Shown in pieces: positions 26,501 to 36,170 of a DNA stretch of 64,000 nt (position 1 is its first letter; each line of letters opens with the position of its first letter). The notes below the pieces were generated by a model, which was not told the origin of the DNA, searched no databases, and worked only from the letters and a program-made list of their open reading frames with translations. The translations under genes and the position numbers were made by a program. Source of the stretch: Planctomycetaceae bacterium (lineage in GTDB: Bacteria; Planctomycetota; Planctomycetia; Planctomycetales; Planctomycetaceae); the NCBI GenBank assembly GCA_019636285.1, contig JAHBXV010000025.1, forward strand, positions 33,076 to 97,075, read 5' to 3'.

Positions 26501-26911
26501 TTTATTTCCAGTTCGGCCTTTACCAATCAGGTAGACGGTCTGCCCGCCACTCAGCTTATCGAGTTGCACCCAGGCTTCCAGGGTCATGGAATCGCCATTG
26601 GTGAAGTCGAGGGGGCTGCCGGTCCCCGTGTCGGGCACCTTCAGGGCCGACTTGCCGCGTAACCGCAGGGCATGATTGTCTTTGGGAAGCCGGGGAAACT
26701 CCGGCGGGCGCGGCCCCTCGGCCGAGGTGTCGAGTTCGCCGGCCGGTCGGTCGCTGTCATTCGCCGCAGTCGCCGGCTCACTACCGGTCGGCTCGAACGT
26801 CCACCGCGCGACAGGTTTGTCGGCAAGAATCCGCTCATTCCAGTCCATCTTGTTGGCGTCGGCAGCCAACACGGACGTCGCCACGAGTATCCACGCGGAA
26901 CTGGCAAACAT
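23576..26911 (-). CDS. Large exported DUF1549/DUF1553 protein with a LamG domain
   Basis: The protein has 1111 residues. It has a short signal peptide (MFASSAWILVATSVLA), then a LamG/concanavalin-like domain at about 70-270. A middle part of unclear type is followed by DUF1549 (from about 530; SAIDGRLN, TLDLVGTVPSPEQIAAF, ADHWIGYWQDVLGENP). CARCHD gives one CxxCH heme-binding-like motif. DUF1553 (FNTRFADVAVNRLWQRYFGRG onward) ends the protein. This combination is typical of planctomycetes and usually pairs with a DUF1501 protein; the function is unknown, possibly polysaccharide handling. Here the only DUF1501 gene is about 21 kb away. Confidence 0.88.
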   Translation of the reverse strand: MFASSAWILVATSVLAADANKMDWNERILADKPVARWTFEPTGSEPATAANDSDRPAGELDTSAEGPRPPEFPRLPKDNHALRLRGKSALKVPDTGTGSPLDFTNGDSMTLEAWVQLDKLSGGQTVYLIGKGRTGNKGFASDNQNYGLRLVGTNGQAVPGFLFRDADNRPGEITDWHRWDATEGFTPDGDWHHVALTYEFGKPDSIRAYVDGASVAGKWTGYGGPTEEPPVVDDDELWIGSSMGLSAGSSLDGAIDEVAIYRTILSPETIASRYERILPPSYETPSELIAGDSVLIEVMTRIPEKKGWKFPIPEPMERFTQSMWAITELPRFYTPHGVQADRGNPLLVRMSGRRALPSGPFRILVRARSAAILRIDGEIVAELDYPTRTSDAHGTLYDLKSEVSSTIRPPQPGDHETVVSFEGDGQEHVISLDLILGGRERRPETGETCLAFETSPDQFQVLGSPSDLPLTDVDWEAWAEREAERLTWENQQRRRVASTAYDQFWERRHQDARKLLGLDDVPALTSSAIDGRLNVAIESAGVQPLGPISDLAFLRRVTLDLVGTVPSPEQIAAFEQDPPESRRERAVDRLLADRGWADHWIGYWQDVLGENPNVVNPTLNNTGPFRFWIEESFLDNKPLDRFVTELILMEGSTHYGGPAGFELATQNDAPMAAKAHVLAQAFLGMEMTCARCHDAPFHDFSQQDLFSLAAMLKRDAESVPKTSTIPGDPEAQASLLVKVTLRPGVPVPPAWPFAELASQELPESWFEKPGDTREQLAARVTSPFNTRFADVAVNRLWQRYFGRGLVEPIADWEHAKPSHPELLADLSRELVRCGYDLKHMARLMVLTDAYRRQVDPEGAAGPHAEMFAAAMPRRLSAEQLLDSLFVVSGKSFRTEDLNIDVDGLRSYKSSLNLGTPRRAWQLGALSNERDRPSLSLPGIQALADVLETFGWRPNRPDPRSARPNETTVLQPAILANGAVARRTTQLSDDSRFTDLALEDVSLDQFVEQTYLAVLTRRPTDDEKSAAAGLLSAGFETRRRLDQPRQPILRPRATGVSWTNHLQPEANDRKIAYAEAVERGDPATARLTPAWREAAEDLVWVLINSPEFVFVP

Positions 26912-27355
26912 GGGGCAAACTTCCTCTCGCGTGTCGAATCGACCGAACACCGCAGTTTAACAAGTCGCGGAAGCAGCTCGCAATGCGTCAGAAGCCGCGA
27001 GCGGCCAGCCACCAGCAGCCAGCGAATGTGCATGGGATCCACGCGGCAGCGCTGAGCTACGTGGCGCGGCTGATTTCTGTGCGAATTGCGTGGAACTTGA
27101 GTCGCCTGCCGGTTTTTTCAGCGGTCTGTTAGACCGGACGCGGCCCGAGGGCTATCATTCGGGGTCCAGCCGGATTCCCGACCTTCGAGTGCCAGCCTGT
27201 CGCCGACCGCGCGAAGACCCTTGGCGGTTCGGCGTCGTTGATAAACAGCACGGTTTTGACAGTCAGCCCGTGTCTTGCGGACCATGAACGATTCTGGATG
27301 GCAGCCGTCGTCCCGCAAATCTTGAAACCCCATTTCAGACGCGATTGAGTCACTT
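26912..27355. other. Divergent intergenic region upstream of sucC
   Basis: A CCAGC-rich tract (CGAGCGGCCAGCCACCAGCA) lies at 26996-27024. The rest shows no gene, RNA or strong operator by eye. It must hold the promoters for sucC and for the DUF1549 gene. Confidence 0.4.
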
Positions 27356-28543
27356 ATGAAGATTCATGAATTCCAGGCCAAGGAACTGTTCGCGAAGTCC
27401 GGCGTCAAGGTGCCGCGCGGCATCGTTGCCAAGACAGCCGATGAAGCGGCTGCCGCCTTCGGCACGCTGGGCGGCTCTCTCGCGGTTGTGAAGTCGCAGA
27501 TTCATGCTGGCGGCCGCGGCAAAGGGCGCTTTCAGGAACATCCCGAACAGGCTGGAGTGGTCCTGGTGAAATCGGCCGACGACGCGAAGGCGAACGCCGC
27601 GCGCATGCTTGGCAGCACGCTGGTCACGATTCAGACCGGCGAGGAAGGGAAGCAGGTCAACACGCTGCTGGTCGAAGAGGGCCTCAACATCGCCCGCGAG
27701 CTCTACCTGGGGATCGTGGTTGATCGCGAAGCCGGCGGCCCGGTGATGATCGCCTCAACCGAAGGGGGCATGGAGATCGAAAAGGTCGCCCATGACACCC
27801 CCGAGAAGATTTTGCACGAACCCTTCGATGTCGATGCCGGGCTGTTCCCTTATCAGGCCCGCAAACTGGCGTTCGCGCTGGGTCTTGAAGGAGCCGCGCT
27901 GCGAAACGCCGAGACGTTCCTGCGCCAGGTGGCGAAGTTCTTTGTCGACCACGATTGCAGCATGGCAGAGATCAATCCGCTGGTCGTGACGAAGGAAGGG
28001 GACCTCGTCGCCCTCGATGGCAAGGTGACGTTCGACGACAACGCCTTGTTCCGCCACAAAGACCTGGAAGCCTATCGCGACCTGACCGAAGAAGAGCCGA
28101 TGGAAGTCGCCGCCCAGAAGGCCGGGCTGAGCTTCGTGAAGCTCGACGGCAACCTGGGCTGCCTCGTTAACGGGGCGGGTCTGGCCATGAGCACGATGGA
28201 CCTCATCAAGCTGCACGGGGGCGAACCGGCGAACTTCCTCGACGTGGGGGGCGGCGCGAATGTCGATCAGGTGACGGAGGCCTTCCGTATCATTCTGACC
28301 GATCCCAACGTGAAGGGGATTCTGGTCAACATCTTCGGCGGCATCATGAACTGCGAAACGATCGCCGATGCGTTGCTGGCGGCTTACGACCGCATCGGCA
28401 TCAAGGTGCCGCTGGTGGTGCGCCTGGAAGGAAACAACGTGGAAGCGGCCCGCAATAAGCTCGCCGCGAGCGGCAAGAACTTCATCCGCGCCGAAAACCT
28501 GACCGACGCCGCCCAGAAAGCCGTGGCGTCGATCGTGGCGTAG
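27356..28543 (+). CDS. sucC: Succinyl-CoA ligase (ADP-forming) beta subunit
   Basis: The subunit has 395 residues. It starts [17 protein letters not shown], followed by the ATP-grasp region ([12 protein letters not shown]), [12 protein letters not shown] and, in the CoA-ligase domain, [20 protein letters not shown] and [13 protein letters not shown]. With SucD it makes ATP from succinyl-CoA in the TCA cycle. Length and motifs are normal. The alpha subunit gene lies 1.76 kb downstream on the same strand rather than directly adjacent, with three foreign-looking genes between. Confidence 0.96.
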   Translation: MKIHEFQAKELFAKSGVKVPRGIVAKTADEAAAAFGTLGGSLAVVKSQIHAGGRGKGRFQEHPEQAGVVLVKSADDAKANAARMLGSTLVTIQTGEEGKQVNTLLVEEGLNIARELYLGIVVDREAGGPVMIASTEGGMEIEKVAHDTPEKILHEPFDVDAGLFPYQARKLAFALGLEGAALRNAETFLRQVAKFFVDHDCSMAEINPLVVTKEGDLVALDGKVTFDDNALFRHKDLEAYRDLTEEEPMEVAAQKAGLSFVKLDGNLGCLVNGAGLAMSTMDLIKLHGGEPANFLDVGGGANVDQVTEAFRIILTDPNVKGILVNIFGGIMNCETIADALLAAYDRIGIKVPLVVRLEGNNVEAARNKLAASGKNFIRAENLTDAAQKAVASIVA

Positions 28544-28649
28544 GGAGAGGACATAAACTTGCGGCTCCACCAAATTCTTGGATTGGATCGGGAAGTCGAT
28601 ACCATTGAAAAGAATGAAGGGGGAACTGGGTGAGTTGGAGGGGACTAAG

Positions 28650-28895
28650 ATGACGTCGTTGACGGTCGAATTGGAAGATTCCTTGTACCAAAAGCTGCAA
28701 TCGGTTGCGAAATCGAGACAGTTGACTGCGGCGGAGATGGTTCATGACCTTGTCGCGCAATTGGAGCTTCCTTCGACGACGAGTCCTGGTAAGCGTCTCG
28801 GCGAGATAGAACCATTTTCCGTGGGTGCGATCCTGAGGCCCCTTTCTCCGGAAGACGACCTTATGGAAGAGATGCTCGGTGACAAGCTCTTCTGA
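28650..28895 (+). CDS. VapB-like antitoxin
   Basis: The product has 81 residues from ATG 28650, with GGAGGGG eight bases upstream. TSLTVELEDSLYQKLQSVAKSRQLTAAEM looks like a ribbon-helix-helix DNA-binding domain, followed by a flexible acidic tail (EDDLMEEMLGDKLF) fit to wrap the toxin. It overlaps the PIN toxin start by 17 bases, the usual translational coupling. Codon use is more AT-rich than in sucC, which suggests acquisition. It should neutralise the toxin and repress the pair. Confidence 0.75.
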   Translation: MTSLTVELEDSLYQKLQSVAKSRQLTAAEMVHDLVAQLELPSTTSPGKRLGEIEPFSVGAILRPLSPEDDLMEEMLGDKLF

Positions 28896-29319
28896 TTTGA
28901 TTGGCGTCGATACGACCTGGCTGGTCGCGAGAATTATCTCGGAACATCCAGGTCATGTCGCGGCTCTTGAGATTTCGGAAAGGCTACTCCAATCCGGCAG
29001 CCGTTTCGCAATCGTCCCGATGGTTCTGTTTGAACTCGTTCATGTCGTGACAGATTCCCGAAGATTTGCGAATCCCGTGGAGATGCAACGAGCGTTGGAC
29101 ATGGTGAAAGAAATTTCGGACTCGCCCGATACGGTCTTCCTCCAACCGACAGAGGAGTCCATCAACCTGGCATGGGATTGGATGCGGAACTATCAATTGG
29201 GACGAAAGCGAATTCTTGACACACAACTGGCGGCAACTTTCCACATGAATGGTGTCCATCGCATCCTGACGGCGAATCCCTCCGACTTCGCGATCTTCAA
29301 GATCTTTGAGTTTATTTAA
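28879..29319 (+). CDS. PIN-domain (VapC-like) ribonuclease toxin
   Basis: The product has 146 residues and starts at GTG 28879, inside the antitoxin gene. The PIN acidic residues are present: Asp11 (IGVDTTW), Glu52 (LFELVHV), Asp114 (RILDTQLAA) and Asp136 (ANPSDF). PIN toxins cut RNA, often tRNA, with Mg ions. The gene is intact. Its composition is low-GC like its partner's. It lies between sucC and the DUF4058-like gene. Confidence 0.8.
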   Translation: MTSSSDLIGVDTTWLVARIISEHPGHVAALEISERLLQSGSRFAIVPMVLFELVHVVTDSRRFANPVEMQRALDMVKEISDSPDTVFLQPTEESINLAWDWMRNYQLGRKRILDTQLAATFHMNGVHRILTANPSDFAIFKIFEFI

Positions 29320-29335
29320 CGCGAAGGTCGACCAA

Positions 29336-30250
29336 ATGGACTCCGTGGTTCACCCCGATCTTCGCTCTCCCTGGTTTGCACCGAGTTTTAAATGCCGTGA
29401 TCTCCATGCTTCTCACTCCTTTTCACCAACCGTGGGATCGTATTGGCCGGAAGAGCCTGCGCCATCAATCGGCTATCGTGGCTCGGCTGGATGGTTCAAG
29501 ATGCTCCTAGACCACTTTCATGGCGAGCTCGCGCGTCGGCGTGATTGGCATGGGTTCCACCAGACGTGGGCCATTATGCTGGCCGCCGATTTGAATCGAC
29601 GCCTGCCTGATGGATGGTTTGCCGAGCCGAACGTGCAGTTTCATGTGGAAATCGACGTGGCCGCGCTGGAGTCGCATCCGACCAAGAGCGGCCACGAACA
29701 GGCCGTTTCGCGAGTCGAGGGGCAAGACCTCTCTCTGGATTGGTCGCCCACTCCCCCAACCGCTGTTCTGGAAGTCCCCGCGTGGAATGACACGGTCGCT
29801 GTCGAGATTTACTCTCCCGAGAGTCCGCGCCATCTCGCGGGCGCCATCGAGTTGGTCAGCCCCTCGAATAAAGACCGTCCGGACAGCCGCGAACGATTTG
29901 TCGCCAAGTGCGAACGGTATCTGCAGACGGGGGTTGGGCTGGTCGTGGTGGATGTCGTGACCGACCGCCATGCCGACCTGCACGGCTTGCTTCTCGAACG
30001 GATGGATCCGGAATCGTCGCAACAGTCCGAACCGTCAGGTCACGGTTGTGACGAACTCTTCGCCTGCTCCTACCAGCCGGTCATTCGCCAGGACAGCTTG
30101 CGGCTGGAAATGTGGCTCGCAGAGTTAGTTGTGGGGAAACCGCTGCCGACGACTCCGTTGTTTCTGAAAAACGGTCCGGTGTTGCCCGTGGATTTGAACG
30201 CCTCGTATCTTGAGTCCTGCGCGCTGCTGCGTCTTCCGAATTCTCACTGA
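29336..30250 (+). CDS. DUF4058-like protein (possible PD-(D/E)XK fold)
   Basis: The product has 304 residues from ATG 29336 (AAGG eight bases upstream); ATG 29501 at MLLDHFHGELARRR is another possible start. WHGFHQTWAIMLAADLNRRLP matches the N-terminal part of DUF4058 proteins. EIYSPE, then ELVSPSNKDRP-R-RFVAKCERYL and VVVDVVT resemble the core of PD-(D/E)XK nuclease-like folds. These proteins are abundant in planctomycetes and cyanobacteria and have no proven role. It ends 50 bases before sucD and lies 16 bases after the toxin gene. Confidence 0.7.
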   Translation: MDSVVHPDLRSPWFAPSFKCRDLHASHSFSPTVGSYWPEEPAPSIGYRGSAGWFKMLLDHFHGELARRRDWHGFHQTWAIMLAADLNRRLPDGWFAEPNVQFHVEIDVAALESHPTKSGHEQAVSRVEGQDLSLDWSPTPPTAVLEVPAWNDTVAVEIYSPESPRHLAGAIELVSPSNKDRPDSRERFVAKCERYLQTGVGLVVVDVVTDRHADLHGLLLERMDPESSQQSEPSGHGCDELFACSYQPVIRQDSLRLEMWLAELVVGKPLPTTPLFLKNGPVLPVDLNASYLESCALLRLPNSH

Positions 30251-30300
30251 ACTGTCTGGCCGAATTGATTCGGCCTTCCTGCTGAAAGCACACTCCGCAA

Positions 30301-31203
<903 letters not shown>

Positions 31204-31231
31204 AACTTTCTGAACAAACAAGTTGCAGCGA

Positions 31232-31268
31232 AATCGCACGCGGTCTTCTCGCGTGCGATTTTCGTTTT
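31232..31268 (+). terminator. Rho-independent terminator after sucD
   Basis: AATCGCACGCG (31232-31242) pairs perfectly with CGCGTGCGATT (31250-31260) around a 7-base loop, followed by TTCGTTTT. Confidence 0.85.
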
Positions 31269-31555
31269 GGGAAGTGTCACCGTCTGGTTTCACAAGCCGA
31301 TCAATTGTGATTTCCACACGGTGGCAACCCGATTTTAGCCATCTCCAGTCGCATTCCATGCGGTTGACCACGGTTGTCGCCGGGGGTGATACTACAGGTT
31401 CCCGTTATTTTGCGGTTCTGGAGGCTTCTCTCGCGAGCGGCAGAAAACGGGTTTCGCGTCGCAATGTTGCTGGCTGATTCTCGCCGACCTGTTCGTCCGG
31501 GTGGCATCGGGAGTAGTCGGTCGGATGTGGTCGCCATCGTGTGAAGGCCCGATGC
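31269..31555. other. Non-coding region before dksA-like gene
   Basis: No gene, RNA or clear repeat is visible. It should hold the promoter of the dksA-like/lspA pair. Confidence 0.3.
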
Positions 31556-31945
31556 ATGCTGAAGAAAAATGAACTTGACGAGTTCCAGCGAATGCTGCAA
31601 ATGTTGCGGGCACGCATCCGGGGCGACGTCCAGCACCTGACCGACGAAGCTCTGTCCGGCGAAGGAGCCGAGTCGAAATCTCCGACTCATCTTGCGGAAC
31701 TCGGGACGGACAACTACGAACAGGACTTTTCGCTACGACGGATGGAAAATGAACAGGAAGTTCTCGAAGAGATCGAAGAAGCCCTGAAACGGATTGAAGC
31801 CGGGAGTTATGGGCTGTGTGAGGGCTGTCTGGAAGACCAGAAGTCCCCAACGAAGTCAGCGATCCCCAAAGCCCGTCTTAAAGTGATCCCCTACGCGCGG
31901 AACTGTGTCGAGTGCGAACGGAAACGCGAACAAGCCCGCTGGTAA
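31556..31945 (+). CDS. DksA/TraR-family zinc-finger regulator
   Basis: The protein has 129 residues, starting MLKKNELDEFQRML at ATG 31556 (AAGG eight bases upstream). An N-terminal coiled coil is followed by a C-terminal zinc finger of the C4 type: GLCEGC, then NCVEC at the end of the protein. DksA-like proteins bind the RNA polymerase secondary channel and modulate transcription, often with ppGpp. The coiled-coil tip acidic residues of true DksA are not clearly matched, so I call it a family member. It overlaps lspA by 34 bases. Confidence 0.85.
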   Translation: MLKKNELDEFQRMLQMLRARIRGDVQHLTDEALSGEGAESKSPTHLAELGTDNYEQDFSLRRMENEQEVLEEIEEALKRIEAGSYGLCEGCLEDQKSPTKSAIPKARLKVIPYARNCVECERKREQARW

Positions 31946-32517
31946 ACTCCGGACGTCTGCCGCAACTGGCGGTGTTCGTTCTGATCGCGGTCCTTGGCAC
32001 TGCTTGGGATCTCTGGTCGAAGTGGTTCGTCTTCGACTGGCTGGGGCCGGTCGGGCAGGACGTCGATCACATCTGGCTGTGGGGGGCCGTCCGGTTTCGG
32101 TTCCGTACCACCTTCAATTTCGGCGCTCTCTGGGGCATGGGTCAGAACATGACCTGGCTGTTCGCGACGCTGAGCATCGTGGCCGCCATCGCCATTTGCG
32201 GTTGGATGTTCCTCCGTCGCCAGGCCGTTGGCTGGTGGATCACCGTCTGCCTGGGCCTCATCCTGGGGGGAACGCTGGGAAACCTCTTTGATCGTCTGGG
32301 GCTCCATGGCTGGAGAGCCGATGGGGGCCGCCCTGTTTACGCCGTGCGCGATTTCCTGGACTTTCAGCTTCGCGGGCCCTGGGGTGAATTCGACTGGGCG
32401 ATCTTCAACTTTGCCGACACCTATCTCGTGGTCGGCGCCATTCTGCTGATGATCTACTCCATGAAAACGGACGTCAGCGAAGCCCCGCTTACTCCGCTGG
32501 CGGAAGCTCGCCAGTAG
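31912..32517 (+). CDS. lspA: Lipoprotein signal peptidase (signal peptidase II)
   Basis: The protein has 201 residues and four membrane segments. The catalytic Asp pair is in GNLFDRLGL and FNFADTYLVVGA, the standard LspA signature. The family's NxGA block appears as FNFGALWGM. LspA removes the signal peptide from prolipoproteins; several lipoproteins are encoded in this window. The chosen GTG start overlaps the dksA-like gene by 34 bases, so translation is probably coupled. Residues 1-15 are not conserved-looking, but no better start is visible. Confidence 0.9.
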   Translation: MRTETRTSPLVNSGRLPQLAVFVLIAVLGTAWDLWSKWFVFDWLGPVGQDVDHIWLWGAVRFRFRTTFNFGALWGMGQNMTWLFATLSIVAAIAICGWMFLRRQAVGWWITVCLGLILGGTLGNLFDRLGLHGWRADGGRPVYAVRDFLDFQLRGPWGEFDWAIFNFADTYLVVGAILLMIYSMKTDVSEAPLTPLAEARQ

Positions 32518-34699
32518 TCGATCGGCGACAGTTTGCGGCCCCGCTCCGCCGCGCGCTCGAGAAGCCGCCCAATACCAGAACTGTCAGCGACAACAACGTC
32601 AGCCATCGCCCTGCCGCGAGTCCGGGTGGCTCGAATGCGAAGGTGACCTCATGGGTTCCAGCCGGCAGCGGGACTGCCTTGAACGAGCCATTTGCGTTCA
32701 TGACCGGCAACCGCTCCCCTTTGAGCGTGGCCGACCAGCCGCGCGCGTCGGTGTCCCGCACGACCAGGTAGCCGGGGTGCTTCGTCGTAACTTCCACAAC
32801 GAACTCATCCGGGAAGTCCTGTCGAATGGTGGCGACTTCGAAGTCAGCGCGCGGTCCTTCTGGCAGCACGTCTCGTACGAGTAAGACTTCGCGGTCCGCT
32901 TCGAGTTCTCGCAGTTGCTCGGTCAGAGTTCGAGAGGAGTCGAAGGCCTTCGCCAGTCCCACGACATAAGACCGTGGCAGCGGATCGTTGAAGCGGTAGA
33001 CTTCATAGGCAAACGTTGAATTCTGGGGACGACCGGGGCCAGGTAGTCGCGGAACAGTCCCCGTCGCAATTTTGGTCCATCGATTGGATTGTAAGTTTCG
33101 TTTGCGCGGCGGCGTGATCAACCACTTTACCCCAGCCAATTCGAGTACCGTCGTATCGAGTTGGTCAGCATCCAGCGGGTTAAAGCCAAGCAGGGCTTGT
33201 TGAGGCATGTGGTCTGTGAGTGCCGCAAACAGTCGGGCCTGTGTCACCAGCGGTACCGGTTCGTAGCCCTGCAGCTTTGAGACGCCGAACAGCCCTGCCT
33301 CGGCATCGTTCAGAAGTTCCTGCGGAACAAGAACGCGGTCGTCTCCCGGCTGAGCGCGCAGCCATTGGGCCAGAGGATGCTCCGTCCGCACAATTGCGCC
33401 AGGGACCACTGCGAGCACGCGCTGGGCGAATTGGGTCAGCTCGAAAACTCCAGCGGTTCCCAGAATTATCGCAATTCCGGCTGCCGTTACCGTTGACCGC
33501 GCGCGAATGGCATGACATACAGTCGCGCAGCCCATGCCGGCCAGCGCCGCCCCGAAAACGGAAGTATGGAACAGAACGCGCGAAGGACTCCGGAAGAGGG
33601 AGAACCCCGGCACATAGGCATGAAGAAAAGGGAAAAGCGGTGTCGACTCGCCAAACGCGAAGAGCAGAGTCGCGCCCCACAAGACGACGACTGTCGTCCA
33701 CCTCCATCGGCCGATCGCGGTTGCGATTCCGATGAGTGTCAGCCCGAGTGGAATCACGCCAAAGTACAGCATTGATTCCCAGTAGTATCGATTCGCACGA
33801 ATCGCCTCGTCGGGTGTTCCCTTCGCAAAGGGATTCCACAATTGAGCCAAGTGATCCAGGCGCGGCGATTGCGATGCCGCAGAGGCTGCATCGACGCCCG
33901 CCGATCGAACGGAACCCGCCGAATAGACCGAAATCGGCAGCACATCGATCGAGACCAGGCCGATAGTCGTGATCGCAGCCAGCACACCCGCCGTCAATGT
34001 GGCGGTGACTCGGCTCACTTCACCGCGGCGAGCCTGTCGCCATGTTGCGATCAGCACGCAGGGAATCAGCAAGACGACCGTGTAGAACGCCTCTTGCGGA
34101 TGGCCCGCCAGCAGCGGACATGCAATCGTCATTGTCAGCAGCGGCCATCCGCGACGGGGGTTGCGGATGAAGCACTCACAGGCCCAGAACGCCCATGGGA
34201 TCCATGAGGCGACTTCAATCTGCGGAAAATGACCTTCGGAGGCATGGCTCACAAAATATGGAGCTCCGAGCGCGAAGGCCCCCGCTAACAGATCGGCACC
34301 GCGGCCGAGTCCCAGCCGCCGCACCCACAGCACGGTTCCCAGCCCCAGCCACACATGGTGCCCGACCATGATCCAGCCGAACGTCGCCGGATACGGCCAG
34401 ACGACAATCAGCCAGTTCGGCGGATACCAGAGAGCCGCTTGAGGATTACCGGCAATCGGTCGTCCCGCCAGAACGTGGTCATCCCAGCGAGGCCAGCGCC
34501 CAGTCTCCCGATAGGTGGCCTGTGCTGGCAGCCACGTCGAACAGAACGCAAGGAGGTCATTTTGACCTTGGCGATGCTTGCCGACCAGCACCGCCGTCGG
34601 ATTGCTCACCAGTTCGCCAAACAGCGCGGCGGCGACCAGCAGCAGTACCGTGACAGCACCGCCAACAGCGAGAGAGGATCGCGATAGCGAACGGTTCAC
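32489..34699 (-). CDS. YfhO-family multi-spanning membrane protein
   Basis: The protein has 736 residues from GTG 34699. An N-terminal membrane helix is followed by a loop with GKHRQGQNDLL and WDDHVLAGRPIAGNPQAALWYPP, then about ten more helices, and a C-terminal soluble part of some 300 residues ending in a last helix. GNPQ-x-LWYPP and the overall layout match YfhO/GtrB-like membrane proteins, some of which act in lipid or wall-polymer glycosylation. It converges with lspA and overlaps it by 29 bases. The precise substrate is unknown. Confidence 0.75.
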   Translation of the reverse strand: MNRSLSRSSLAVGGAVTVLLLVAAALFGELVSNPTAVLVGKHRQGQNDLLAFCSTWLPAQATYRETGRWPRWDDHVLAGRPIAGNPQAALWYPPNWLIVVWPYPATFGWIMVGHHVWLGLGTVLWVRRLGLGRGADLLAGAFALGAPYFVSHASEGHFPQIEVASWIPWAFWACECFIRNPRRGWPLLTMTIACPLLAGHPQEAFYTVVLLIPCVLIATWRQARRGEVSRVTATLTAGVLAAITTIGLVSIDVLPISVYSAGSVRSAGVDAASAASQSPRLDHLAQLWNPFAKGTPDEAIRANRYYWESMLYFGVIPLGLTLIGIATAIGRWRWTTVVVLWGATLLFAFGESTPLFPFLHAYVPGFSLFRSPSRVLFHTSVFGAALAGMGCATVCHAIRARSTVTAAGIAIILGTAGVFELTQFAQRVLAVVPGAIVRTEHPLAQWLRAQPGDDRVLVPQELLNDAEAGLFGVSKLQGYEPVPLVTQARLFAALTDHMPQQALLGFNPLDADQLDTTVLELAGVKWLITPPRKRNLQSNRWTKIATGTVPRLPGPGRPQNSTFAYEVYRFNDPLPRSYVVGLAKAFDSSRTLTEQLRELEADREVLLVRDVLPEGPRADFEVATIRQDFPDEFVVEVTTKHPGYLVVRDTDARGWSATLKGERLPVMNANGSFKAVPLPAGTHEVTFAFEPPGLAAGRWLTLLSLTVLVLGGFSSARRSGAANCRRSTTGELPPAE

Positions 34700-34855
34700 G
34701 GCTTCCCCGGCCGACGAAACTTCAGAGGCACAATACCGCCCCGGCAACCGATCCCTCCCGGATCGGACTCGCGCAAATGGCTGAATCTTCGGCGGGCTGG
34801 AACTGCAAGAGGAGTGCCTCGAACCGCGGAGCAGCAACAGAAGACCTGGTCTACC

Positions 34856-34899
34856 AAAAAAAAGTGAACAGGATGCCCGATCAGAGCATCCTGTTCACT
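34856..34899 (-). terminator. Rho-independent terminator of the Cys-rich gene
   Basis: On the minus strand AGTGAACAGGATGC (34899-34886) pairs with its perfect mirror (34876-34863), followed by a run of eight T. It lies about 40 bases after the stop of the Cys-rich protein gene. Confidence 0.88.
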
Positions 34900-34940
34900 G
34901 GGTGTTCAGCAAATTCTGCCGAAAGATCGTCCGTCGGGGA

Positions 34941-35579
34941 CTATTCGGCCGGCGTGAGCAGCGATTCCAGCATGGGCAGAGGAGCGTTGCCGACCTTCGC
35001 GGGAACCTTGGGAACGTCGAGCCCGCGTTCTTCGTAGCCAGTCATGGCAAACGATTCGTAAACGGGCTTGAACATGGGTGTCGCATAGGGAGCGCGGGCA
35101 TCGCCCCCCATCGCGACGGAAAGTTGCTTCTGCTGCTCGATCGACGAGTAGTTGTACGGGCGGAAGTAGTAGTAGCCGTGATAAGCCGGCTGATACGCAT
35201 AGTGCGGAATCAGTCCACAGGTGCTCATCAGGCGGATCCCGCACAGACCACAGTGATGGCCGCCGTCGCCACATCCACAGCCGTAGCCGCAGTCTCCATG
35301 GCACGAGTGGCACCAGCCATTGTCGCACCCATTGAAACACTGCAGATTGCAGGGGTCGCCGTAGACGCCGGGGTCACTGAGGCCGCCACAGGTTACAGGC
35401 ATTCCGCAACCGGCCGGGACCGCGCAAGTGGTGGGAATTGCACAGTTCGCTGGTACGGCACAGGCTGCCGGCATCGCGCAGGCGGCGGGGGCACATTGAT
35501 AGTTTACGGGCTGAACTGCGTCACCGGTCTGGGCCACGGTTGACGCAAACACCGCCATCATGGTGGCGAGCATCGTCAT
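34941..35579 (-). CDS. Cys-rich exported protein with CAxPAxC repeats
   Basis: The protein has 212 residues from ATG 35579, with GGAAGA close upstream. A short signal-like helix (MLATMMAVFASTVAQ) is followed by a run of CA-V/M/I-P-A/T pentapeptides from about residue 28. Then comes a dense Cys/Gly/His segment (CFNGCDNGWCHSCHGDCGYG and onwards). The C-terminal half is Tyr-rich, then ordinary. Counting by eye gives more than twenty Cys in about 100 residues. It is probably a disulfide-linked envelope or metal-binding protein. I do not recognise a named family. Confidence 0.75.
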   Translation of the reverse strand: MTMLATMMAVFASTVAQTGDAVQPVNYQCAPAACAMPAACAVPANCAIPTTCAVPAGCGMPVTCGGLSDPGVYGDPCNLQCFNGCDNGWCHSCHGDCGYGCGCGDGGHHCGLCGIRLMSTCGLIPHYAYQPAYHGYYYFRPYNYSSIEQQKQLSVAMGGDARAPYATPMFKPVYESFAMTGYEERGLDVPKVPAKVGNAPLPMLESLLTPAE

Positions 35580-36170
35580 TGGGTCTTCCTTTGAATCGAG
35601 GCGGATCACTCCGCTGAAGCGATCGCATGCGTGTGCGGGCACGTCACGCCATCGCGCTGGCTTTCCGGTAACACAAACTCGGTGCGGTCACTTGGTGAAC
35701 GGTTTGGCCCGCGAGCCGAGGCATCTTCACCACGTCGTCCAGACTCGCCCCTGAGGACCGTTCTCATCCGGTGGAGAGTACCAGTCACGTCAGGAAACGT
35801 CGGTCAGACGACTCTCGATCCTCGCATCCGCGCGGCACGAAAAATTCCCGGTCTGCCGGAAAGGTTTCTCATGACACGTGAACATCGAGTACACATCGCG
35901 GCGATTCAATTTGTAACGGATCGTCCGCTGTCCCTAGACAGACAATCGTTTCTTTCGCCTCGCGCCCACCATACTGATCGGCGAACACGACCGTTGACAT
36001 TTAATTAAACCGTGCAGGTGAACAGTCCGATACAGACGGTGCCCGGTGCATTGTCAGCGCGCCCGTTCTGCGATCGCCGTGCAACTTCAAGGACGTCATC
36101 AGTCGACGGACTGGACTGAAAAGGCAGCCTTGTCCCAGGTTGCGGAGCAACATTCGAGGGGGGGCAATTC
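35580..36170. other. Divergent intergenic region between the Cys-rich gene and the secretin gene
   Basis: No gene is supported. An AT-rich patch (TTGACATTTAATTAAACC at 35994-36011) stands out. It contains a good -35 hexamer but no convincing -10 at the right spacing. The region must hold promoters for both divergent genes. Confidence 0.3.
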
